Below, piece after piece: positions 33,384 through 40,965 of a stretch of DNA of 64,000 nucleotides. Each line of letters starts with the position of its first letter. Position 1 is the first letter of the stretch. Location of the stretch: assembly GCA_020056965.1 (NCBI GenBank), contig JAGVGT010000089.1, positions 1 through 64,000 on the forward strand. Direction: 5' to 3'. The position numbers and the translations under genes were made by a program. The notes beneath the pieces were generated by a model. It did not search any database. It was given only the letters and a program-made list of their open reading frames with translations, and had not been told where the DNA came from. The DNA is from Deltaproteobacteria bacterium. Its GTDB lineage: Bacteria > Desulfobacterota > Desulfobulbia > Desulfobulbales > JAGXFP01.

Positions 33384-35297
33384 ATGACCCACGAAATTCA
33401 TTTCCAGCCCGACAACGTCAAGATCCAGGTGGAAGAGGGCGCTAACCTGCTGGCCGCTGCCGCCAACGCCGGGGTTTATATCCATGCCTACTGCGGCGGG
33501 GACGGGGTCTGCGGCAAGTGCAAGTGCAAGATCGATTCCGGCGAGGCCCATATTTCCGGGCCGCCCGCCGATAAGCAGGGCTTCCGGCTGGCCTGCCAGA
33601 CCAAGGTGAACGGCGACATCACCGTCTCCATCCCCGAGGTGGTCAGTAAAGATGGCCGGTCACTGAAGCGCAAGCCCAAGACCACCCACGCCATCTCGGC
33701 CCGCTCGATGTCGGCCCTGGTCGGCGAGTGGCACCTTGACCCGCCGGTCGAAAAACGTTTCCTGAAAATTGCGCCGCCCTCCATTGAGGACAACGTCCCC
33801 GATCTGCAGCGCTTGCTGCGGGCCATCCGCAAGGGCTGTTACGATTGCGCCGAGCCGACCTACGACCACCCGGAACTGCTGCGGGAGTTGCCTTTTACTC
33901 TGCGGGAGAAGAACTGGGAGGTGACGGTCATCCTGCTGAAGGGCAAGCGGGTCGAGGAGCCGGACCGGATCATCGCCGTCGAGCCCGGCAACACCACCGA
34001 CCGGCTTTACGGTCTGGCGGTGGACATCGGCACCACCACGGTCTGCGGCCTTTTGATCGACCTGAACAGCGGCAAGGTGCTGGCCGACTCCACCTCCTAC
34101 AACGAACAGATCCGCTTCGGCGAGGACGTCATCTCCCGGATGATTTACTCCCAGCGGCCCGGCGGCCTCAAGGAACTACAGGAGCTGGTGGTGCGGACCA
34201 TCAACAAGGTGATCGAGGCGGTTTGCCATAAGGTGGTGATCAGCCCCAGCGACATCAGCTACATCATGGCCGCCGGCAACACCGTGATGAGCCAGCTGCT
34301 GCTGGGCATCAACCCCAAGTACCTGCGCGAGGCGCCCTATGTGCCGACCTGCAGCCAGATGCCGCTGACCCGGGCCGCCGCCCTCGGGGTTTACGCCCAC
34401 CCCTCGGTGCGCCTCTTTCTCTACCCCTCCATCGCCAGTTACGTGGGCGGCGATATCGTCGCCGGCGTCCACGCTGCCCAGATGCACAAGAGCCCGGAGC
34501 TGACCCTGTTCATCGACATCGGCACCAACGGCGAGATCGTGGTCGGCAACCAGGAATGGATGGCCTGCGCCGCCTGCTCGGCCGGACCGGCCTTCGAGGG
34601 CGGCGGCATCAAGCACGGGATGCGGGCCAACACCGGCGCCATCGAAAACTTCCATATCCATCCCGAGACGCTGGACCCGATGCTGGTCACCATCGATATG
34701 TCCAAACCCTGCGGAATCTGCGGCTCGGGGCTGATCTCCATCGTCTCGGAGCTGCTGGAGGCCAAGGTCATCGACCAGCAGGGCAAGTTCGACCGCCACC
34801 TCGATCACCCCCGGATTCGCGACGGCCACGATGGCTACGAGTACGTGCTGGCCTGGGGCAAGGATTCCCAGACCGGCGAGGACATCGTCATCACCGAGGT
34901 GGATCTCGACAACCTGACTAGGGCCAAGGGCGCTATGTACGCCGGCTATCTGACCCTGCTGGAATCGGTGGGCATGACCTTCACCGATCTGGACCGGGTG
35001 ATCCTGGCCGGCAACTTCGGGGCCTACATCGACCTGGAGCGGGCCATCACCATCGGCCTGCTGCCCGACATCGACCGGGAGCGCTTTTACTACCTGGGTA
35101 ACGCCTCGCTGACCGGTTGCCAGATCAGCCTCTGCGACAACAAGCGCTTTCGGGAGCGCACCGAGGTGAGCAAGCTGATGACCAACATGGAGCTGGCCGA
35201 GAACCCCCAGTTCATGAACCACTACATGGCGGCGCTCTTCCTGCCCCACACCGACATGGAACTGTTTCCGACCGTGAAGGCCAAGCTGGCGGGGTGA
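33384..35297 (+). CDS. ASKHA-domain 2Fe-2S protein (RACo-like corrinoid protein activator)
   Basis: A 637-residue protein. The N-terminal ferredoxin domain has 2Fe-2S ligands C37, C43, C46 and C71. A linker (about 95-210) leads to a large ASKHA-fold ATPase domain: VDIGTTTVCGLLIDL, AAGNTVMSQLLLG, FIDIGTNGEIVVG, ACSAGPAFEGGGI and ILAGNFGAYIDLE are typical. Relatives such as RACo reductively activate corrinoid methyl-transfer proteins using ATP. The MeTr/AcsE-like methyltransferase at 38919 fits the same pathway, although a decayed accessory stretch separates them. Its exact corrinoid partner is not in the window. GGAG lies about ten bases before the start. Confidence 0.9.
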   Translation: MTHEIHFQPDNVKIQVEEGANLLAAAANAGVYIHAYCGGDGVCGKCKCKIDSGEAHISGPPADKQGFRLACQTKVNGDITVSIPEVVSKDGRSLKRKPKTTHAISARSMSALVGEWHLDPPVEKRFLKIAPPSIEDNVPDLQRLLRAIRKGCYDCAEPTYDHPELLRELPFTLREKNWEVTVILLKGKRVEEPDRIIAVEPGNTTDRLYGLAVDIGTTTVCGLLIDLNSGKVLADSTSYNEQIRFGEDVISRMIYSQRPGGLKELQELVVRTINKVIEAVCHKVVISPSDISYIMAAGNTVMSQLLLGINPKYLREAPYVPTCSQMPLTRAAALGVYAHPSVRLFLYPSIASYVGGDIVAGVHAAQMHKSPELTLFIDIGTNGEIVVGNQEWMACAACSAGPAFEGGGIKHGMRANTGAIENFHIHPETLDPMLVTIDMSKPCGICGSGLISIVSELLEAKVIDQQGKFDRHLDHPRIRDGHDGYEYVLAWGKDSQTGEDIVITEVDLDNLTRAKGAMYAGYLTLLESVGMTFTDLDRVILAGNFGAYIDLERAITIGLLPDIDRERFYYLGNASLTGCQISLCDNKRFRERTEVSKLMTNMELAENPQFMNHYMAALFLPHTDMELFPTVKAKLAG

Positions 35298-35437
35298 GGG
35301 CGATTGGCCGCTGTCGCTAGTGCGGGGACTGCATTTTTGTGACGCCTGCCATGCTCAACCCCAGGCCATGAGGCAAGGGCATATCGCCCTGTGGGCTGCA
35401 AGGTGTTAGGGACGAGTTGCTCCAGGTAGAATTACTT

Positions 35438-35453
35438 GACAGACAAGTCTGTC
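35438..35453 (+). promoter_or_regulatory. TetR operator upstream of its own gene
   Basis: GACAGACAAGTCTGTC is a 16-base inverted repeat overlapping a TTGACA -35-like sequence (35436-35441), 18 bases before the TetR start. The same ACAGAC-N2-GTCTGT core recurs at 36090-36107, so both are probable binding sites for this regulator. Confidence 0.75.
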
Positions 35454-35471
35454 CTGTGCTAACCAGGAGAC

Positions 35472-36065
35472 ATGAAAAAGAATCCCACCGAGAGCGAAGC
35501 CCGCCAAAGGATCATCGACACCGCCCTGGATCTCTTTTACCGACAGGGGTATCTGGCCACCGGCATCAATCAGGTCATCGCCGAGGCGGGAGTTTCCAAG
35601 AACACCTTCTACTACTACTTCCCCTCCAAGGAGGATCTCTGCGTCGCCTATCTCCAGGCCAGGCACCTGGTCTGGATGGGTTGGCTGCAGAACACCATCG
35701 ACTCTTACCATACCCCCTACCCGCGTCTGCTCAGCGTCTTCGAGTTTCTCGACAACTGGCTGCGGGACTGCAATTTTCGCGGCTGCGCCTTTCTCAATAT
35801 CGCCTCCGAGGTTCCGGATATCAACCACCGACTGCGCCGGGAGGTCATCAGCCACAAGGATGAGTTGCGCCGGGTGTTGACAGGACTGCTGGACGATCTG
35901 CGCCGCGATGACCCGAAATATGCGGGGCTGCACGTGGCCGGACTCGCCGACTCACTCTATCTGCTTTGCGAAGGAGTGATCAGCGCCTGTCAGAATTACG
36001 GCGATGCCGCCTTGATCGGCAGGGCGCGTGAGCAATTCGTCTCACAACTCAAGATGGGGAAATAG
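35472..36065 (+). CDS. TetR/AcrR-family transcriptional regulator
   Basis: A 197-residue repressor-type protein. The N-terminal HTH domain (about 10-58) has the family pattern ARQRIIDTALDLFYRQGY, GINQVIAEAGVSKNTFYYYFPSKEDLC. The C-terminal domain resembles the group that senses electrophiles or aldehydes, with Cys in NWLRDCNFRGCAF. AGGAGA precedes the start. Operator-like inverted repeats flank the gene on both sides, so it probably represses itself and the downstream DJ-1/PfpI-like gene and perhaps the alcohol dehydrogenase. Confidence 0.92.
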   Translation: MKKNPTESEARQRIIDTALDLFYRQGYLATGINQVIAEAGVSKNTFYYYFPSKEDLCVAYLQARHLVWMGWLQNTIDSYHTPYPRLLSVFEFLDNWLRDCNFRGCAFLNIASEVPDINHRLRREVISHKDELRRVLTGLLDDLRRDDPKYAGLHVAGLADSLYLLCEGVISACQNYGDAALIGRAREQFVSQLKMGK

Positions 36066-36089
36066 CGCGATATTTTTTTGTCACCAATA

Positions 36090-36107
36090 GAACAGACTTG
36101 TCTGTTC
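36090..36107 (+). promoter_or_regulatory. Second TetR operator, upstream of the DJ-1/PfpI gene
   Basis: GAACAGACTTGTCTGTTC is an 18-base inverted repeat with the same ACAGAC/GTCTGT arms as the operator at 35438-35453. It lies 45 bases before the DJ-1/PfpI start. Confidence 0.78.
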
Positions 36108-36151
36108 TGAAAACAACAGCCGGCATCATCAACCACCAAAGGAGCATGGAT

Positions 36152-36789
36152 ATGGCAAGAAGATTGGGGGTCTACATTTTTAACGGCGCCGAGGTCATCG
36201 ATTGGGCTGGCCCCATCGGGGTATTCGCGGTGGCCCGGCGGCTGGAGCCGGAGCTGGAGGCTTTTTTGATCGGCGACTCACTCGCCCCGGTGATGGCCAC
36301 CGGGAACCTTTCCGTCAACCCCAAGTATAGCCTGGACCAACACCCAGACCTGGACGCCTTTCTGATCCCCGGCGGCATCGGCACCAGGGCGGAGATGCAT
36401 AACGGCCGGCTCCTGGACTATGTCAAGACCTTGCCAGCTAAGACCCTGCTTACCAGTGTCTGCACCGGCTCCTGGGTTTACGGCATGGCCGGGCTGCTCG
36501 ACGGTCTGGCCGCGACCAACCGCAAGAATGGCGACCCCAGCGAAAAGCTCATCCCCCTGGACCGCTTGGCCCAAATATCGCCCCTCAAGCCATCATCGAC
36601 CGCCATCGTATAGTCGATACCGGCCGGATTATCACGGCCGGCGGCATCAGTTCGGGGCTGGAAATGGGTTTCTATCTGCTGGAGCGCTTCGGATTTGCCG
36701 AGGAGTTCGTAAATACCGTGGCCCATATCATGGAATACGAGGCGCAGTGGCAATTGATGAAGGCGGATCGGCTGGTCTTACCGGGCTGA
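36152..36789 (+). pseudogene. DJ-1/PfpI-family protein, frameshifted
   Basis: The first part encodes a DJ-1/PfpI glutamine-amidotransferase-like domain: GAEVIDWAGPIGVF, then FLIPGGIGTR and the nucleophile-elbow Cys in TSVCTGSWVYG. After PLDRLAQI (to about 36578) the frame breaks. The family continuation AIIDRHRIVDTGRIITAGGI and SSGLEMGFYLLERFGF is read one frame over and ends at TGA 36787-36789. One missing base near 36577-36585 explains this, so it is either a recent mutation or a sequencing error. ATG 36152 has GGAG seven bases upstream. The promoter region carries a TetR operator. Confidence 0.85.
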
Positions 36790-37248
36790 CAACGTGGGCC
36801 GCATCTCAGAGCATAGCGGCGGAGCGATTCGCGACCGGGCGGTCGCTCCCACAGCTGGTGACCGGCAAATCCGCGCCAATACCTTCCGGTGGGAGCGGTC
36901 GACCGCGAATGCCCACCCTAATCGGCCGCCACTTGCCGCAAGCGCAGAATGTCCCGTAGCGGCGGAGACCCGAAATGGCGATTGTCTTCACGGCTGAATT
37001 GGGAAGGACTTTCGTCACCGACCTGAAAAACCGGGGTGGCGGCCTCACAAATCGTGGTGCCTGGGGGACGCCTGCGCAAGCAATTGTTGGTGATGTCGGG
37101 TCGCGAAACGCCACTCAAAAACCAGCACAATTAACCGGGGGTTACATTCTGCCCAGCTATCTGCCATACTGACCGTTAACTGACCACCGGAAACCGGTAT
37201 CCGACCCTCAGCTACTGAATACCGCAGACACTTCAACTGGAGAAAACC
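36790..37248. repeat. Intergenic region with REP-like palindrome
   Basis: No gene is supported. At 36824-36912 a palindromic element has arms beginning GCGATTCGCGACCG and GGTCGCTCCCA, mirrored by TGGGAGCGGTCGACCGCGAAT. It looks like a REP/BIME-like repeat. The sequence from 36913 to 37248 shows no clear coding frame; a ribosome site (CTGGAG) precedes the alcohol dehydrogenase start. Confidence 0.6.
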
Positions 37249-38304
37249 ATGCACAAAGCTAAAGCGTATTCCGCCGCCAGCGCCACCTCGCCATTGACCC
37301 TCGACACCATCCAGCGTCGGGAAACCACCGAACGCGACGTGCAGATCGAGATCCTCTTCTGCGGCATCTGTCACTCCGACCTGCACACGGTGCGTAACGA
37401 GTGGAGCAGCGCCATGGCCACCACCTACCCCTGCGTGCCGGGCCATGAGATTGTCGGCCGGGTGAGCAAAGTGGGTGCGGGGGTCACCACCTTCAAGGCC
37501 GGAGATCTGGTCGGGGTCGGCTGCATGGTCGATTCCGACCAGACCTGCCCGCACTGCCGGGCCAATGTCGAGCAGTTCTGCCCCAACTCGATCTTCACCT
37601 ACAACTCGCCGGACAAGCATCTCGGCGGCGTCACCTACGGCGGTTACTCGGAGAGCATCGTCGTTGATGAGAAGTTTGTCCTCAAGGTACCCAGGAATCT
37701 CGACCTGGCCGGAGTGGCCCCGCTCCTCTGCGCCGGGATCACCACCTACTCGCCGATCCGCCGCTGGGGCGACATTACCGGCAAAAAGGTCGGCGTGGTC
37801 GGCCTGGGCGGCTTAGGCCACATGGGGGTGAAGTTCGCCCGGGCCTTCGGCGCCCACGTGGTGGTCTTCACCACCTCGCCAAGCAAGAAAGAGGATGCCT
37901 TGCGCCTCGGCGCCCATGAGGTGATCATCTCCACCAACGGTGAGGAGATGCATAAGCACGCCGGCACATTCAACTTCATCCTCGACACCATCGCCGCCGA
38001 TCACAACATCGCCGCCTACCTCAACATGCTTGTTCTCGACGGCAACCTTACCCTGGTCGGGGCGCCGGAGAAACCGCTGTCCATTCCCGCCTTCGCCCTG
38101 ATCTTCGGCCGCAAGAGCCTCTCGGGCTCGCTCATCGGCGGCATCAAGGAAACCCAGGAGATGCTCGATTTCTGCGGCCAGCACAACATCACCGCCGATG
38201 TCGAAATCATCCCGATCCAGAAGGTCAACGAGGCCTACGCGCGGATGGTCAAGTCGGATGTGAAGTACCGTTTCTCCATCGATATGGCTTCGTTGAAGGA
38301 TTGA
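37249..38304 (+). CDS. Zinc-dependent NAD(P)-linked alcohol dehydrogenase (YahK/CAD type)
   Basis: A 351-residue medium-chain dehydrogenase, probably reducing aldehydes. The catalytic zinc site is visible in FCGICHSDLH and PGHEIVGRV, and the NAD(P)-binding motif is GLGGLGHMGVKFA. The structural zinc loop reads VDSDQTCPHCRANVEQFC: the first of four expected Cys is Asp, a substitution I believe occurs in part of this family, so the loop may still bind zinc through Asp. The next gene relic is an SDR/cupin pseudogene. With the TetR and DJ-1 genes upstream the set resembles an aldehyde-detoxification cassette (inference). Confidence 0.94.
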   Translation: MHKAKAYSAASATSPLTLDTIQRRETTERDVQIEILFCGICHSDLHTVRNEWSSAMATTYPCVPGHEIVGRVSKVGAGVTTFKAGDLVGVGCMVDSDQTCPHCRANVEQFCPNSIFTYNSPDKHLGGVTYGGYSESIVVDEKFVLKVPRNLDLAGVAPLLCAGITTYSPIRRWGDITGKKVGVVGLGGLGHMGVKFARAFGAHVVVFTTSPSKKEDALRLGAHEVIISTNGEEMHKHAGTFNFILDTIAADHNIAAYLNMLVLDGNLTLVGAPEKPLSIPAFALIFGRKSLSGSLIGGIKETQEMLDFCGQHNITADVEIIPIQKVNEAYARMVKSDVKYRFSIDMASLKD

Positions 38305-38309
38305 GGAGA

Positions 38310-38629
38310 ATGCCCAATCTGATCGTTGTCATCGGCGCCGGTTTGATCGGCCAGGCCATTGTCATCTTTGAGCCCGGCGCCGCACCGCTTAGCACACCCA
38401 CCCGCTGGGCCAGACCCTGATCGTCACCGCCGGTCGCGGCGGGTCCAGCGCTGGGGCGCCCCCGTCGAATAGATCCGGCCTGGCGAGGTGGTTTGGATCC
38501 CGCCGGGCGTGAAGCATTGGCGCGGCGCCGGCCACGGCCATGGCCCATATCGCCATGGTCGAAGAGGTTGACGGCAAGAGCGCCGACTTTGCTGGAAAAG
38601 GTCAGCAACGGACCATAGAGACGGATTGA
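38310..38629 (+). pseudogene. Remnant of an SDR start fused to a decayed cupin gene
   Basis: ATG 38310 opens with an SDR-like N-terminus (LIVVIGAGLIGQAI) that runs directly into cupin sequence (VIFEPGA). Cupin pieces then continue in other frames: HPLGQTLIVTAGRG, then RVQRWGAPVE, a TAG stop at 38470, [16 protein letters not shown], and finally [17 protein letters not shown]. At least three frame changes plus one stop are needed, so the gene is dead. The join between the SDR and cupin parts suggests an internal deletion. The cupin belongs to the mandelonitrile-lyase-like group by pattern. Confidence 0.8.
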
Positions 38630-38918
38630 GGGCAGAATGAAAGGTGACGCATGACTGTTCCTACCTCTCACGCCAGGCCTGAACTGAATACGAAGTCACG
38701 TCCTTAAGGCTGTTCTTCCGACTCACGATCCTGGCCCGATGGACCGCCCTTGCCCCGACGGGAACGCAGTTGACCCGGCAAATTCACCCTCCTGCCATAT
38801 CCCGGTTGACAACCCGCTGTTTTACCGCTAATTTTGTCCCTCGCATTCGGCCAGGCTAATCTTGTCCAACCGGTTCCCCAGGAATCTGAAATATTAATGA
38901 ACTAAGAAGGAGACCAAA
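38630..38918. other. Leader of the acsE-like gene
   Basis: No gene or recognised riboswitch is seen in these 289 bases. AGAAGGAG lies about seven bases before the methyltransferase start. Confidence 0.4.
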
Positions 38919-39818
38919 ATGTCCTCAAATCTGATTCTCGGCATTGCCGAAAGCATCAACATCATGGGTACCCGTAGCGGCACCGCCATGAAGGCCCGTG
39001 ATAAAGGCCCGATCCAGGAGATGGCCAAGGAAGAGACCGCCGCCGGCGCTGCCTGGCTGGACCTCAACGTCGGTCCGGCCCGTAAGGACGGCACCGAGCT
39101 CTTGCCCTGGGTGGTCCAGACCATCGAGGAGGTCACCACCCTGCCGCTCTGCCTCGACACCACCAACACCGCCGCAATGGCCGCCGGTTTTGCCGCGATC
39201 AAGAACAAGAAGGGCGCCATCATGAACTCCATTTCGGCCCAGCCCGAGCGGATGGAGAAATTGATTCCGGTGGCCGCCGAGGCGGGCTGCAACGTCATCA
39301 CTCTGCTCTGGGGACCGGAAGGCATGCCGCGCGATTCCAACGAGCGCTGCGCCATGTCGGTGGACCTGATGATGGCCTTGAACGAGGCCGGCATCCCCAA
39401 CGAGAAGATGATCTTCGACCCGATCGCCACCCCCATCACCCTGGGCGCCGACCAGATCGCCTCCGGGCTGGAGTTCCTGAGCATGTTGCAGGAGATCGCC
39501 CCCGGCGCCCGCTCCACGGTCGGCCTCTCCAACGTCTCCAACGGCGTGCCCCACGAGCTGCGCGGCTATCTGGACCGCACTTACCTGATCATGCTGATGA
39601 AGTACAATCTGACCACCGCCATCGTCAACTCCTACGACCCCGAGTTGATCGCGATCTGCCGCGGCGAGCGCCAGACCATCGTCAACATGGTCCACGAGAT
39701 GATCGACGGCAACGATCCCGACCCGTCCACCCTGGACCAGAAGGCCCTGGAGCACTATAAGTCCTATAAGGTTCTCTCCGGCCAGAACGTCTTTTCGGAG
39801 TCGTGGCTGACCTTGTAA
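38919..39818 (+). CDS. acsE: Methyltetrahydrofolate:corrinoid protein methyltransferase (AcsE/MeTr-like)
   Basis: A 299-residue pterin-binding TIM-barrel protein of the dihydropteroate synthase superfamily. Motifs include ESINIMGTRSG, AAWLDLNVGPARKDG, LCLDTTNTAAMAAG, IMNSISAQ, IFDPIATPITLG and VGLSNVSNGVP. This pattern matches the methyltransferase that moves the methyl group from CH3-tetrahydrofolate to a corrinoid iron-sulfur protein in the Wood-Ljungdahl pathway. No CODH/ACS or corrinoid protein gene is in the window, so use in one-carbon metabolism more generally is possible. The ASKHA activator upstream supports corrinoid chemistry. AGAAGGAG precedes the start and a strong terminator follows. 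Confidence 0.88.
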   Translation: MSSNLILGIAESINIMGTRSGTAMKARDKGPIQEMAKEETAAGAAWLDLNVGPARKDGTELLPWVVQTIEEVTTLPLCLDTTNTAAMAAGFAAIKNKKGAIMNSISAQPERMEKLIPVAAEAGCNVITLLWGPEGMPRDSNERCAMSVDLMMALNEAGIPNEKMIFDPIATPITLGADQIASGLEFLSMLQEIAPGARSTVGLSNVSNGVPHELRGYLDRTYLIMLMKYNLTTAIVNSYDPELIAICRGERQTIVNMVHEMIDGNDPDPSTLDQKALEHYKSYKVLSGQNVFSESWLTL

Positions 39819-39845
39819 GAGACGGCAACTCTCTGATGGTTTCAA

Positions 39846-39874
39846 GGGGGGCTGCCGGGCAGCCCCCCTTTTTT
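39846..39874 (+). terminator. Rho-independent terminator after acsE-like gene
   Basis: GGGGGGCTGC (39846-39855) pairs perfectly with GCAGCCCCCC (39859-39868), with a three-base loop and six T after it. Confidence 0.93.
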
Positions 39875-39899
39875 CGTTGGTGCTTAGCGCGAGGACGGT

Positions 39900-40478
39900 A
39901 TGAGCGACATTCCATCCCACCACAGGATCCTCGGAACGCTGACCGACTTCGTTACCGGCGAGGAGCTGGTCGATACCGACGACGAGCGCTACCGGCAGAA
40001 GCTGGCCCGCTATCTGGTCGAGGTGAAGGGGTACGCCAAGGAAGAACTGGAGCCGCGCCAGAAGATCGAGACCCTCTTTGCCGGCTGTTTCGTGGTCTCA
40101 AAGATCGAATTGGTGGTAAGATTGGCCGGCCGCCCCCTGTTGCTCCTGCGCTACGGGCCTGGTTCCCTGGTCACCCGCGAACGCCCGACCCTGGCGGCGG
40201 CCCGGGTTTTGGAACCGGAGATGATTATTCCGGTGGCGGTGATCAGTAACGGTGAGGATGCCGAGATAATGGATACGGTGAGCGGCAAGGTTATTGCTAC
40301 CGGCCTGGCCGCCATTCCCGACCGGGCGCAGTTGGCGGAGATGGCTGCGGCTACGCCACCGTTGCCGGGGCCAACCGGCGACCGGCGGGAAAAGGAACTG
40401 CGGATTTTGAACGCCTTCGATGTCGAGGGTTGTTGCGTCGGCGATGCGTGCGCATTGCCGCACGCACCGGAAGGTTAA
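39900..40478 (+). CDS. HsdR-N-like (PD-(D/E)XK fold) protein with degenerate catalytic site
   Basis: A 192-residue protein. Residues about 10-120 resemble the small type I restriction HsdR N-terminal domain: VDTDDERYRQKLARYLVEVKGY, then IELVVRLAGRPLLLLRYGPGSL, then PVAVISNGEDAEIMDTVSGKVI. In active members the second stretch has an Asp and an E-x-K motif; here these positions read Glu and L-R-Y, so nuclease activity is unlikely. The C-terminus ends with a Cys-rich VEGCCVGDACALPH segment that could bind metal. It follows the acsE-like gene after a terminator, so it is probably transcribed separately or by read-through. Confidence 0.68.
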   Translation: MSDIPSHHRILGTLTDFVTGEELVDTDDERYRQKLARYLVEVKGYAKEELEPRQKIETLFAGCFVVSKIELVVRLAGRPLLLLRYGPGSLVTRERPTLAAARVLEPEMIIPVAVISNGEDAEIMDTVSGKVIATGLAAIPDRAQLAEMAAATPPLPGPTGDRREKELRILNAFDVEGCCVGDACALPHAPEG

Positions 40479-40504
40479 TGGCCTGGAAGCAAGTTTGCCA
40501 ATGA

Positions 40505-40544
40505 CCCTTCGATCCTTCGACAAGTTCAGGATCAGGGTGAACGG
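40505..40544. repeat. Fragment of a CTTCGACAAGTTCAGG-type dispersed repeat
   Basis: CCTTCGACAAGTTCAGGATC followed by AGGGTGAACGG matches a dispersed bacterial repeat that I recall in the form CCTTCGACAAGCTCAGG...GAACGG. Only one copy is seen in this window. Confidence 0.4.
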
Positions 40545-40643
40545 AATAATTGATTGTTGTGTGTAATATGAATGAAATATCTAGTTATTTATGATTACAG
40601 GTCGGAAGATGATTGACCATTATAGAAGTGAGAAATAAATGCT

Positions 40644-40844
40644 ATGAGCCATATTTATTCAATTTCATTCATTGTTTTTGGATCTTTCTTTCTTGTTCTT
40701 TCATTTAGTGCGAACAATTATCAAAAACTGAAAAAGGACAATGGAGAAAAGTTTGCCAATCAAATTACAAAGGGTCTCATGGTGTGCGGAAGTCTCTTGA
40801 TTCTGGTTTCAGCAATAGGTTTCTTATTGAGTCGGTCTGGTTAG
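40644..40844 (+). CDS. Small two-helix membrane protein
   Basis: A 66-residue protein with two hydrophobic helices: IYSISFIVFGSFFLVLSFSA (about 4-23) and LMVCGSLLILVSAIGFLL (about 45-62), joined by a charged loop (KLKKDNGEKFANQ). It is clearly AT-richer than its neighbours, suggesting recent acquisition. Its stop codon lies inside the repeat at 40831-40928, so the natural C-terminus may have been altered. The ribosome site is weak (GAAGTGAGAAA). No family is recognised. Confidence 0.55.
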   Translation: MSHIYSISFIVFGSFFLVLSFSANNYQKLKKDNGEKFANQITKGLMVCGSLLILVSAIGFLLSRSG

Positions 40845-40928
40845 CGCAGCGTAACCCGACGTGGTTCTGAAATAGTACTGCTTTGGCAATGTCGGGTTAC
40901 GCGATAAAGCCGCTAACCCGACCTACAC
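40831..40928. repeat. Palindromic dispersed repeat (GGTTAGCG type)
   Basis: GGTTAGCGCAGCGTAACCCGAC at the left is mirrored by GTCGGGTTACGCG and CGCTAACCCGACCTAC at the right. It is related to the element at 5860-5954: both have an outer TAGGT-GGTTAGCG arm and an inner CGTAACCCGAC/GTCGGGTTACG pair. It lies in the leader of the DAHP synthase gene. Confidence 0.7.
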
Positions 40929-40965
40929 GGTTAGAGCTAATCATGAAGTTTTACGGAGATACAAA

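Noticed and set aside
34176-35249. 357-codon minus-strand frame opposite the ASKHA gene
   Set aside because: No domain and wholly covered by a well-conserved gene on the other strand.
40445-40466. Hairpin at the 3' end of the HsdR-N-like gene as a terminator
   Set aside because: TGCGTGCG and CGCACGCA pair well, but it lies inside the coding sequence and no T-run follows.
39900-40478. Active restriction-modification component
   Set aside because: No hsdM, hsdS or helicase gene is nearby, and the nuclease active-site positions are altered.
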